Shown here: positions 42,456 to 49,261 of the stretch, one piece after another
Layout of the letters: the number at the start of each line of letters is the position of its first letter
Numbering within the stretch: the stretch's first letter is position 1
Assembly (NCBI RefSeq): GCF_900215205.1
Contig: NZ_OBDY01000001.1
Span: 988,786-1,052,785, forward strand
Direction of reading: 5' to 3'
Origin: Paractinoplanes atraurantiacus
GTDB lineage: Bacteria > Actinomycetota > Actinomycetes > Mycobacteriales > Micromonosporaceae
DNA length: 64,000 nucleotides
Position numbers and translations under genes: made by a program
Notes under the pieces: generated by a model
The model's database searches: none
What the model was told of the DNA's origin: nothing
Seen by the model: the letters and a program-made list of their open reading frames with translations, nothing else

Positions 42456-42470
42456 CTTCATGGCCTCACC

Positions 42471-42503
42471 TTAGCAGTGCTAAATTTTCCTTAGCGGTGA
42501 TAA
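42471..42503. promoter_or_regulatory. Twin TTAGC-type operators before the hydrolase gene
   Basis: TTAGCAGTGCTAA (42471-42483) is a palindrome with a single central base, and TTAGCGGTGATAA (42491-42503) is a degraded copy 20 bases on. The second reaches into the AAGGAGG ribosome-binding site. This spacing (two helical turns) suits two TetR dimers on one face of the DNA. Confidence 0.6.
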
Positions 42504-42513
42504 GGAGGCAACG

Positions 42514-43359
42514 GTGAAGGTTGATGAAGGGCAAGGTCGCCCGATCCTCGTGTTGCACGGTGGGATGGGCAATCTCGGCAGTTGGGCGAGGGTGACCGAC
42601 CGACTGCACGATCGGTTCCGCACGGTGCGGCTGCATCGCCGGCAGTACCGGCTGGAGGTGCCGAGGAAGGTGACGATCGCCGACGAGGTGGCCGAGGTGC
42701 GGGAGGCGGCCGCGGCGCTCATCGGCCCGGGGGCGGGCCCGGCGGCGGGGGAAGGGTCCGCGTGCGCGGGGCCGGTGCCGGGGAGTGCGGCGGATGGGCG
42801 GGCAGTGCTGGGAAGTGTGGCGGATCGGCGGCCGGTGCTTGTAGGGCACTCATCGGGGGCGGTTGTGGCGTTGGAAGCGCTTGTGGCGGATCCAGGGCTC
42901 TACTCGGCGGCGGTGCTCTATGAGCCGCCGATCGTGGTGGATGAAGTGCTGAGTCTTGGGGTGGCGCCTCGTGCCCGGGCGGCGCTCGAAGCCGGGCGGG
43001 CGGGGACGGCGTTTGCGATTTTTCTTCGGGACGTGGCTCGGATGCGGTCGCCGATGGTGGGGGTGGCCGAGTTCGTCATGAACCGGAAAGGGGCGGAGAT
43101 GGGGCCGCTCGTCGAACGTCAATGGGATGACGGGGAGGCCATCGATGCGCTTGGCAACCGGCTGGCGGCGTACGGGCAAATCGCAGTGCCGGTCTTGTTG
43201 TTGGGCGGAAGCCGCAGCCCTCGGCATCTGATCGATCGGCTGGACGCGCTCGAGGGAGTGCTGCCGAACGGGACGCGGATGACCATGCGGGGGCTGGGGC
43301 ATACCGCCGAGCGCACGGCGCCCGGGCGAGTGGCGGCGGCCGTTTCGGGCTTCCTCTGA
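42514..43359 (+). CDS. Alpha/beta-hydrolase with a duplicated insert
   Basis: A 281-residue protein. The oxyanion region is [11 protein letters not shown], the nucleophile elbow is [15 protein letters not shown], and the catalytic His is in [11 protein letters not shown]. Between the second and third strands of the fold (residues about 72-108) is an Ala/Gly-rich insert containing the decapeptides [10 protein letters not shown] and [10 protein letters not shown], encoded by a 30-bp tandem duplication. The GTG start has a perfect AAGGAGG 5 bases before it. Likely repressed through the two TTAGC palindromes. Confidence 0.85.
   Translation: MKVDEGQGRPILVLHGGMGNLGSWARVTDRLHDRFRTVRLHRRQYRLEVPRKVTIADEVAEVREAAAALIGPGAGPAAGEGSACAGPVPGSAADGRAVLGSVADRRPVLVGHSSGAVVALEALVADPGLYSAAVLYEPPIVVDEVLSLGVAPRARAALEAGRAGTAFAIFLRDVARMRSPMVGVAEFVMNRKGAEMGPLVERQWDDGEAIDALGNRLAAYGQIAVPVLLLGGSRSPRHLIDRLDALEGVLPNGTRMTMRGLGHTAERTAPGRVAAAVSGFL
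42781..42840 (+). repeat. 30-bp tandem duplication inside the hydrolase gene
   Basis: Two adjacent 30-base copies (42781-42810 and 42811-42840) begin GGGAGTGCGGCGGATGGGCG and GGAAGTGTGGCGGATCGGCG. They differ at a handful of sites and keep the frame, adding ten residues near the nucleophile elbow. Confidence 0.8.
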
Positions 43360-43369
43360 GGGATACCCG

Positions 43370-43384
43370 TACCCCCGAGGGGTA
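43370..43384 (+). promoter_or_regulatory. CsoR-like copper operator
   Basis: TACCCCCGAGGGGTA (TACCCC-CGA-GGGGTA, perfect six-base arms) lies 10 bases upstream of the P-type ATPase start, in a gap of only 35 bases. C-tract/G-tract palindromes of this kind are the known CsoR operators of actinobacterial copper genes. CsoR itself is not in the window. Confidence 0.75.
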
Positions 43385-43394
43385 TGCTCGGGGC

Positions 43395-45797
43395 ATGGAG
43401 CGGGTGATCGAGCTCGAGATCGGTGGGATGACGTGCGCCGCGTGCGCCAATCGCATCGAGAAGAAGCTGAACCGGGTGGACGGCGTGACGGCCACGGTCA
43501 ACTACGCCACCGAGAAAGCGCGGGCCACCGTGCCGGCCTCCGTCTCCGCGGCCGACCTGATCGCCGTGGTGGAGAAGACGGGCTACACGGCGGCCGAGCC
43601 CGCTGTGGAAAAACCTGTGGAAAACGAGCGCCGTGATCCGCTGCGCGACCGGCTGCTCATCTCGGCCGTTCTGAGTTTTCCGGTGATCGTTCTGGCCATG
43701 GTTCCGTCATGGCAGTTCGACTACTGGCAGTGGTTGTCGCTCGTTCTGGCGTCACCGGTCGTGGTGTACGGCGGATGGCCGTTCCACCGATCGGCCTTCG
43801 TGAACCTGCGGCACGGCGCGGCCACGATGGACACGCTGGTCTCGATGGGGACACTGGCGGCCTTCGGGTGGTCGATCTGGGCGCTCTTCCTCGGCGACGC
43901 CGGCATGCCGGGCATGACACACCCGTTCTCACTGACGGCGGGCGACGGTGACGCGATCTATCTGGAGGCGGCGGCCGGGGTCACCACGTTCCTGCTGGCC
44001 GGGCGCTATCTGGAGGCGCGGGCCAAGCGGCGCGCGGGTGACGCGCTGCGGTCGCTGCTCGAGCTCGGGGCCAAGCAGGTCACCGTCCTCGCGGACGGCG
44101 TGGAGAGGATCATTCCGGCCGGCGATCTCACTCCGGGTGACATTTTCCTTGTACGCCCTGGCGAGAAGGTGGCCACCGACGGCGTGGTGGTCGACGGAGT
44201 GTCGGCGCTGGACGTCAGCCTGCTGACCGGCGAGTCGGTCCCGGTCGAGGTGCGGCCGGGCGACCCGGTGACGGGCGCGACCGTGAACGCCGGCGGGCGG
44301 CTGGTGGTGCGGGCCGAAAAGGTGGGCGCCGACACGCAGCTGGCGCAGATGGCCCGGCTGGTCGAGGAGGCGCAGAACGGCAAGGCGGCCGTGCAGCGCC
44401 TGGCCGACCGCATCTCCGGGGTGTTCGTCCCGGTGGTGATCGCCCTGGCGGTGGGCACGCTGGGCTACTGGCTGGGCACGGGCGAGGGCTCGTCGGCGGC
44501 GTTCACCGCCGCGGTGGCGGTGCTGATCATCGCGTGCCCGTGCGCGCTGGGCCTGGCCACACCAACGGCATTGCTGGTGGGTACGGGCCGTGGCGCCCAG
44601 CTGGGCATTCTGATCCGCGGTGTGGAGGCCCTGGAGTCGACCCGCCGAGCCGACACGATCGTGCTCGACAAGACGGGCACGGTGACGACGGGACGGATGG
44701 CGGTGGCGGCGCTGGTGCCGGCCGGGGAAACCGACCCGGACGAGTTGCTGCGCTGGGCCGGCGCCGTCGAGGCGGCGTCGGAGCACCCGATCGGCCGCGC
44801 GATCACGAACGCGGCCCGCGAGAAGGGCGCGCTGCCGGCGGTCACGGACTTCCACGCGACGGCCGGCGTCGGAGTGCGCGGCCGGGTCGGCGAGGTGGAG
44901 GTGGCCGTGAGCGCAGGAAGGCCACCGAGCGCCGGCTCGGAGTCGGGTGCCGGTCGCGCGGCCGGTGATGGCCCGGCGGTGGACGCCGCCTCGGACGGTG
45001 GCTCGGGCTCGGGGGGCCCTTCAACCTTGGGCGCTGGTTCGGGCTCGGCGGCCGCTTCCGCCTTGGGGGCCGCTTCCGCCTTGGGTGCCGGCTCGGGCTC
45101 GGGGGCCCCTTCGGCCTTGGGTGCCGGCTCGGGCTCGGGGGCCGCTTCGGTCTTGGGTGCCGGCTTGGGCTCGGTGCGGGTCGCGGCTGCACTTCCCGGC
45201 GCCGCGACCTGGGTTGAGGTGACCGTCGACGGGGCGGTGGCGGGGTGGCTGGCGCTGGCGGACGCGGTGCGGCCCACGAGCCGGGCGGCGATCGCGGGTC
45301 TGCGGAGGCTGGGGCTGGAGCCGATGCTGGTCACCGGCGATGCCGCGCCGGTGGCGGAGGCGGTGGCGGCCGAGGTCGGCATCACCGAGGTTTTCGCCGG
45401 GGTGCTGCCGACGGGCAAGGTCGACGTGGTCAAGCGCCTTCAGGCCGAGGGCAAGTCGGTGGCGATGGTCGGCGACGGCGTCAACGACGCGGCCGCGCTG
45501 GCCCAGGCTGATCTCGGATTGGCGATGGGCGCCGGCACAGACGTCGCGATTCAGGCTTCGGACCTGACTCTCGTACGGGATGACCTCGGCGCCGCCGTGG
45601 ATGCCGTCCGGTTGTCGCGCCGCACCCTGAACATCATCCGCGGCAACCTGTTCTGGGCCTTCGCCTACAACGTGGCGGCGCTGCCGCTGGCCGCGGCCGG
45701 CCTGCTCAACCCGATGATCGCCGGGGCCACGATGGCGTTGAGCTCGATCTTCGTCGTCCTCAACAGCCTGCGCCTGCGCGGTTTCAAGGCCGCCTGA
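43395..45797 (+). CDS. copA: Copper-exporting P1B-type ATPase with repeat insertion
   Basis: An 800-residue P-type ATPase. An N-terminal heavy-metal domain has GMTCAACA (Cys14, Cys17), eight membrane segments include CPC (Cys381-Pro-Cys383), the phosphorylation site is DKTGT (Asp425), SEHPIGR has His464, and the hinge is GDGVND (693-698). These fit Cu(I) export. Between the nucleotide-binding subdomain strands, residues about 508-600 are a Gly/Ser/Ala-rich insertion built on the dodecapeptide [12 protein letters not shown] (five units, 36 bp each), which relatives lack. The insertion keeps frame and all catalytic motifs, so the enzyme may still work. The start is the ATG at 43395, behind the CsoR box. 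Confidence 0.93.
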   Translation: MERVIELEIGGMTCAACANRIEKKLNRVDGVTATVNYATEKARATVPASVSAADLIAVVEKTGYTAAEPAVEKPVENERRDPLRDRLLISAVLSFPVIVLAMVPSWQFDYWQWLSLVLASPVVVYGGWPFHRSAFVNLRHGAATMDTLVSMGTLAAFGWSIWALFLGDAGMPGMTHPFSLTAGDGDAIYLEAAAGVTTFLLAGRYLEARAKRRAGDALRSLLELGAKQVTVLADGVERIIPAGDLTPGDIFLVRPGEKVATDGVVVDGVSALDVSLLTGESVPVEVRPGDPVTGATVNAGGRLVVRAEKVGADTQLAQMARLVEEAQNGKAAVQRLADRISGVFVPVVIALAVGTLGYWLGTGEGSSAAFTAAVAVLIIACPCALGLATPTALLVGTGRGAQLGILIRGVEALESTRRADTIVLDKTGTVTTGRMAVAALVPAGETDPDELLRWAGAVEAASEHPIGRAITNAAREKGALPAVTDFHATAGVGVRGRVGEVEVAVSAGRPPSAGSESGAGRAAGDGPAVDAASDGGSGSGGPSTLGAGSGSAAASALGAASALGAGSGSGAPSALGAGSGSGAASVLGAGLGSVRVAAALPGAATWVEVTVDGAVAGWLALADAVRPTSRAAIAGLRRLGLEPMLVTGDAAPVAEAVAAEVGITEVFAGVLPTGKVDVVKRLQAEGKSVAMVGDGVNDAAALAQADLGLAMGAGTDVAIQASDLTLVRDDLGAAVDAVRLSRRTLNIIRGNLFWAFAYNVAALPLAAAGLLNPMIAGATMALSSIFVVLNSLRLRGFKAA
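45000..45179 (+). repeat. 36-bp tandem repeats inside the P-type ATPase gene
   Basis: Units begin at 45000, 45036, 45090, 45126 and 45162 (the last partial). The second is 54 bases long because an 18-base piece is doubled. All changes are multiples of 3, so the frame is kept. Peptide form: [12 protein letters not shown]. Confidence 0.85.
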
Positions 45798-45805
45798 AAA
45801 GCAGC

Positions 45806-45860
45806 GTGAGCCGGGCCGGCGGCGGATTGCTCCCGAAATCCGCGGCCGTGCCCGGCTCAC
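45806..45860 (+). terminator. Strong hairpin after the P-type ATPase gene
   Basis: An 11-bp outer stem, GTGAGCCGGGC / GCCCGGCTCAC, and a 6-bp inner stem, GCGGAT / ATCCGC, start 8 bases after the stop codon. It is the most stable hairpin in the window. The inner loop is TGCTCCCGAA. A terminator or 3' protective structure is likely. Confidence 0.65.
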
Positions 45861-46102
45861 CGTCTGCGTCGCGAAGGCTCGAACTGGTCCCGTAGCTCGA
45901 ACCCTGTGCCGCGACGTCCCCAGACCCACCTGCGGTGATAACGCTACGTGCCGGCGGTTGCCGGCCGAAAGCTCTCGATGGCCGAAATGGCCGTTCGGCC
46001 CACGCGGAATGGGCGACAGATCCGGCTATCTCCGGACACGAAGGCATATAACTTGGCAGCCGATTACTCACCGTCGCGACGGTGACGCACTACCGAAAGT
46101 GA
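45861..46102. other. Gap without a recognisable gene
   Basis: About 240 bases between the ATPase terminator and the end of the TetR gene. GC content is somewhat lower than around it and codon-like periodicity is absent. Small hairpins such as CCGGCGGTTGCCGG and ACCGTCGCGACGGT are present, but no promoter, RNA gene or riboswitch family could be recognised. A minus-strand open frame here lacks the expected third-position G/C. Confidence 0.6.
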
Positions 46103-47029
46103 TCAATCGTCGCGGCGAATGCTGTCGATCAGGGCCAGGACCTGCCGCAACGCCGGCCGCAGCACCCGCAGCCGCGACAGCGAGACGAGCCGGTCGATCA
46201 GCGGCACGATGCCGTCGATGAGCCGTCGGGTGCGCCTCTGGCCGGGCGAATTGTCGTACACCCAAAAGAGAATGACGCCCATCCACCCGAGCCACAGCAG
46301 CTCGGGCAGTTCCCGGCGCAACTCCGGATCGAGCTTGGCCGTCGAGCCCTCCACCACATCCCGGAAGATCGCGATCGCCGCCTCGCGCGCCGGCGACGAC
46401 TCCCGCGAGAACGGGCTCAACGGCGACGTGGGCTCGGCCGCGCTCTTGAAGAAGGTGGCCGCGAACGAGTGGTACGGCGCATTGACGTCGATCCCCGCGT
46501 GCAACACTCCCCGAAGCCGCGGCGCCAGATCCTTCTCACCGGCGAAGACCTTCTCCGCGGCCGCCCGGTGCAACGCCTGGTTCCGGTCGTAGAACCCCTG
46601 AATAAGGTGTTCCTTGGAGTCGAAGTAGTAATACGCGTTCCCGACCGCGACCCCCGCCTCTTTCGCGATGGCCCGCATGGTCGTCTCGGCGTAGCCCCGC
46701 TCCCGAAAAAGCCGCAGAGCCGTCTCGAGAATCAGCTGCCGCGTCTGCTCCCCCCGAGCCCGCCGAGGCTTGTCCACCCCGACGCGGGAGGCCCGCTCCC
46801 CGACCCCGCCTTCCTTGCCGCCGGCCGCAGCACTCTCGCCTGCCGCAGCACTCTCGCCTGCCGCGCTGCTCTCGCTGGGCGCGGTGCTCTCGCTGTGTGC
46901 GGCGCCTCGTCCGGGCGCGGCCGCTCCGGCGGCATTCGCGGCACCGGCAGCCGGGGAGAGGCCGGCGGTGGGGGCCGCGGCCGGCGCCGGGCCGTCCGGG
47001 CCGGTCGGTTCAGCGGCAGCGGTCGTCAC
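46103..47029 (-). CDS. TetR-family regulator with hexapeptide-repeat N-terminal extension
   Basis: The regulator core is VDKPRRARGEQTRQLILETA onward: HTH TMRAIAKEAGVAVGNAYYYF, then a helical ligand domain typical of TetR proteins (SAAEPTSPLSPFSRES and following). In frame upstream lies an Ala/Gly/Ser/Glu-rich stretch with GESAAA hexapeptides, running to the GTG at 47029, which overlaps the DUF393 stop by 20 bases. If translation starts at the GTG at 46777 the protein is 224 residues, the usual TetR length; from 47029 it is 308. The extension has coding-like codon use, so the longer form is given, with doubt. It is the last gene of a three-gene operon behind twin TTGAAC operators. Confidence 0.8.
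   Translation of the reverse strand: MTTAAAEPTGPDGPAPAAAPTAGLSPAAGAANAAGAAAPGRGAAHSESTAPSESSAAGESAAAGESAAAGGKEGGVGERASRVGVDKPRRARGEQTRQLILETALRLFRERGYAETTMRAIAKEAGVAVGNAYYYFDSKEHLIQGFYDRNQALHRAAAEKVFAGEKDLAPRLRGVLHAGIDVNAPYHSFAATFFKSAAEPTSPLSPFSRESSPAREAAIAIFRDVVEGSTAKLDPELRRELPELLWLGWMGVILFWVYDNSPGQRRTRRLIDGIVPLIDRLVSLSRLRVLRPALRQVLALIDSIRRDD
46822..46900 (-). repeat. 18-bp repeats in the TetR extension
   Basis: Four units ending at 46839, 46857, 46875 and 46893, each 18 bases, encode GESAAA-like hexapeptides. The period of 18 is shared with the array at 60.23-60.32 kb. Confidence 0.7.
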
Positions 47030-47960
47030 ACCCGCCACCGTAGTCCAGCGCCCACTCGTCGCGTCCTTCCCCGACCGGCCCCGCCGAAGACCGCGTCGTC
47101 TCCCGCGCCTGCCCGGCGGACGGGCGCGTCTCCTGCCCGGCCGGTGGGAGCGTTGCCTGCCCGGCTGACGAGCGCGTCGCCTCCCGGATCGCCGACACCG
47201 CGGCGATGAACCTCCGCGCGCTCGGCAGAAGGGCCGGCGAGCTGATCCGCTCGGCCATGGCCCGATAGTCCGCGAGCGCCCACAGACAGGCCACCCACGC
47301 CCCGTCACCCACATAGACCGAGCCGTCATCTCCGATAACCGTGATGTCCCGCAGCGTCGCATCGTGATCCAGCCCGGCGAACCGCTCCCGAGCCTCGGCC
47401 GACCCCGCAGGCAGGAACTCCAGTGGTACGAGCTGATCCCGCCCCCGAAGCCATCGCCCCGCGGCCCGGCAGATCGGGCACCCGGCGTCGTACAGAACAG
47501 TGAAGGCCCTGATCCGCCCTTCTCCCCGAGGTCCGGTCCGCGCTTCTTCCCCCAGCCCGATCTGCGCTTCTTCCTGCGGCTCGGTCCGCGCTTCTTCCTG
47601 CGGCTCGGACCGGGCTTCTTCCCGCAGACCGATCTGTGCTACTTCCTGCGGCTCGGTCCGCGCTACTTCACGCGGCTCGGTCCGCGCTTCTCTTTGCGGG
47701 TTGGTCCGTGCTTCTCCTCGCGGCCCGGTCCGCGTTTTCTCCAACGACTCGATCTGTGCTTCTTCCCCCGGCCCGGTGGGGACCGTGCCGGAGCGGTCCC
47801 CACCGGGTGGTCCGACCCGGCCAGCCCCGTGACCGGCCGGATCGAGATCGAGGTGGCCGCCGTCCGGGCCGGCCGGCCCGAGGTTGTTGTGGCCGGCCTC
47901 TTCGTCGATCGGCGGGAGATCGCGGCGGACGGCCGGATCGGGGGCGCGGTGGCCGGTCAT
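47010..47960 (-). CDS. DUF393 thiol-oxidoreductase-like protein with octapeptide repeats
   Basis: A 316-residue protein. The core from about residue 148 is the DUF393 (DCC) fold: LYDAGCPICRAAGRWL (Cys161, Cys164), then EFLPAGSAEARERFAGLD and DGSVYVGDGAWVACL. Such proteins are related to thioredoxin-like disulfide enzymes of unknown partners. The N-terminal 145 residues are disordered and contain ten octapeptides of the EEARTEPQ type (66-145). The ATG overlaps the stop of the upstream membrane-protein gene (ATGA), so this is the middle gene of an operon. The C-terminus also has short repeats (SSAGQ). Confidence 0.85.
   Translation of the reverse strand: MTGHRAPDPAVRRDLPPIDEEAGHNNLGPAGPDGGHLDLDPAGHGAGRVGPPGGDRSGTVPTGPGEEAQIESLEKTRTGPRGEARTNPQREARTEPREVARTEPQEVAQIGLREEARSEPQEEARTEPQEEAQIGLGEEARTGPRGEGRIRAFTVLYDAGCPICRAAGRWLRGRDQLVPLEFLPAGSAEARERFAGLDHDATLRDITVIGDDGSVYVGDGAWVACLWALADYRAMAERISSPALLPSARRFIAAVSAIREATRSSAGQATLPPAGQETRPSAGQARETTRSSAGPVGEGRDEWALDYGGGCDDRCR
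47526..47765 (-). repeat. Ten tandem 24-bp units encoding EEARTEPQ-type octapeptides
   Basis: Units read EEAQIESL, EKTRTGPR, GEARTNPQ, REARTEPR, EVARTEPQ, EVAQIGLR, EEARSEPQ, EEARTEPQ, EEAQIGLG, EEARTGPR. Third-base and conservative changes dominate, and charge (Glu then Arg) is preserved, suggesting selection on the peptide. Confidence 0.85.
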
Positions 47961-48379
47961 GCCCGGGCCGGTGGTGGGGTCTGCGGGTGGAACGGGAGGC
48001 GGCCGGCGGGCGGCAGCGGCGGCATGCCCTGCTGCTGGCGCAGGCGGCCACGGCGGTAGCGGCCCAGGAAGAAGACGTTGCAGAAGTGCAGGACCCCGAG
48101 CACGAGCAGCACCAGCCCGATCTTCATCGAGAGGGTCTCGAGCGCCTCGCTGGTGTCCGCGATCGTGTCTCCCGACCGCATCGTCACGGTGACGTATCCC
48201 AGATTCAGCAGGTAGAAGCCCATCACCAGCAACTGGTTGACCGCCTTGGCCAGCTTCGCGTCGGCGAAGACGTCGGCCAGGAAGACGAGCCCGTTGCGGG
48301 AGAGCGTGGTCGCCACCCAGACCGTCAGACCCACGCTGACCGCCAGGTAAACGAGGTACATCCACACCTTCGGGTCCAT
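47957..48379 (-). CDS. Four-helix membrane protein, first gene of the DUF393-TetR operon
   Basis: A 140-residue protein with about three to four hydrophobic segments (VWMYLVYLAVSVGLTVWVA, QLLVMGFYLLNLGYVTV, IGLVLLVLGVLHFCNVFFLG) and a basic, Pro-rich C-terminal tail. I do not recognise a named family. AAGGTGG precedes the ATG at 48379. DUF393 proteins and small membrane proteins often sit together, so a membrane-located thiol step is an inference. Confidence 0.75.
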   Translation of the reverse strand: MDPKVWMYLVYLAVSVGLTVWVATTLSRNGLVFLADVFADAKLAKAVNQLLVMGFYLLNLGYVTVTMRSGDTIADTSEALETLSMKIGLVLLVLGVLHFCNVFFLGRYRRGRLRQQQGMPPLPPAGRLPFHPQTPPPARA

Positions 48380-48392
48380 CGGACCACCTTTC

Positions 48393-48447
48393 TCGAACGC
48401 GTTCAACTAACTCGCCTCAGCGTAGACCCAAACTTGAACATGTTCAA
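48393..48447 (-). promoter_or_regulatory. Twin GTTCAA-type palindromes at the operon promoter
   Basis: TTGAACATGTTCAA (48434-48447) is a perfect 14-base palindrome and TCGAACGCGTTCAA (48393-48406) is its close copy. On the minus strand TTGAAC of the first, 17 bases, then TACGCT, fits a -35/-10 pair. The TetR encoded last in the operon is the obvious candidate to bind both sites and close a feedback loop. Confidence 0.6.
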
Positions 48448-48570
48448 CAAGGGGTGTGGGGCGCCGGAGAGGGGCGTTGGGGGAAGCCGCAGTCGCGGAG
48501 GACGGCGTTGGCGAGGGCGGGCGGCGGCGAAGAAGCGGCGACGAAAGCGGCCCGGCGACCAAGGGGCGCG

Positions 48571-48698
48571 CGGCGGCGAGGGCACGCGGCGGCGAGGGCA
48601 CGCGGCGGCGAGGGCACGCGGCGGCGAGGGCACGCGGCGGCGAGAGCACGCGGCGGCGAGAGAGCGCGGCGGCGAGAGGGCGCGGCGGTGAAGGGGTG
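48571..48698. repeat. 16-bp tandem array, eight units
   Basis: The unit CGGCGGCGAGGGCACG occurs four times almost perfectly from 48571, then four variants follow to 48698. The G-rich strand (GGCGGCGAGGG) could form quadruplexes. The gap 48448-49229 holds this array, the 14-bp array and low-complexity G-rich DNA; I see no credible gene in it. Open frames on both strands exist only because stops are rare in such composition. Confidence 0.85.
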
Positions 48699-48860
48699 CG
48701 GCGACGGGGACGCGGCGGCGAAGAGGGGCCAGCGGCGAAGGGCGGCCGGCGGTGAAAGCGGACGGCGGAGGAGGGGTGGTGTCAAGAAGTGCAGCGAAGA
48801 GAGTGCGTCGACAAAGGAGGTGCGGCGGTAGAGAAGGGAACAGCGGCGGAGGGGGCGCCA

Positions 48861-48916
48861 GCGAAAGTGGGGCGGCGAAAGTGGGGCGGCGAAAGTGGGG
48901 CGGCGAAAGTGGGGCG
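48861..48916. repeat. 14-bp tandem array, four units
   Basis: GCGAAAGTGGGGCG is repeated perfectly at 48861, 48875, 48889 and 48903. The surrounding 150 bases (48741-49100) contain degenerate relatives. Period 14 excludes a coding origin. Confidence 0.85.
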
Positions 48917-49229
48917 GTGCGAAGAGCGGCAGCAAGAGGGTGCGGCGATTAAGGAGATGCGGCGGTGGAGAGGGGTGCAGCAGCGAAAGGGGGTGGCAGC
49001 GAAAGCGGGGCGGCAGGTAGCGGTGGTGAAGGAGGAGTGGTGGCGGTGTCGGGATGGGGGTAGGCCGCGGGGAGAGTGAGCCGGCGGGGAGGGTGGTGAT
49101 GTGCCTGCGGGTCTGGTCGGAGGGGGTGGGAGCTGCCATGATCGCTCGGGGTCGATCGGCGGGGGGAGTTGTCGACGCGCCGGGACCGTTACGCTGCGCC
49201 TACCCGTTCGCTGGGTGCCGGTAATCTAA

Positions 49230-49244
49230 TAGGAAATAATCCTA
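49230..49244. promoter_or_regulatory. ROK-type operator before the ROK gene
   Basis: TAGGAAATAATCCTA (TAGGA-AATAA-TCCTA) lies 17 bases before the ATG of the ROK regulator, in the only AT-rich patch of the region. ROK repressors of sugar genes bind AGGAAA-type palindromes, so autoregulation is likely. Confidence 0.55.
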
Positions 49245-49261
49245 AATAAGTAGGGGATCTC

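Noticed and set aside
41976..42461. A minus-strand 161-codon frame starting behind AAGGTGAGG
   Set aside because: Although the ribosome-binding site is good, the peptide is produced by non-triplet 25-bp repeats read out of register and has no conserved block. Kept only as a question in the findings.
45784..46071. A 95-codon minus-strand frame in the gap after the copper ATPase gene
   Set aside because: Third-position G/C is too low for this genome and it contains the terminator hairpin.
48571..48698. CRISPR array
   Set aside because: Units are directly abutting 16-mers without spacers, and no cas gene is present.
48444..49139. Open frames on both strands across the 14- and 16-bp arrays
   Set aside because: Stop codons are rare in G/C-only repeats; periods that are not multiples of 3 argue against coding.
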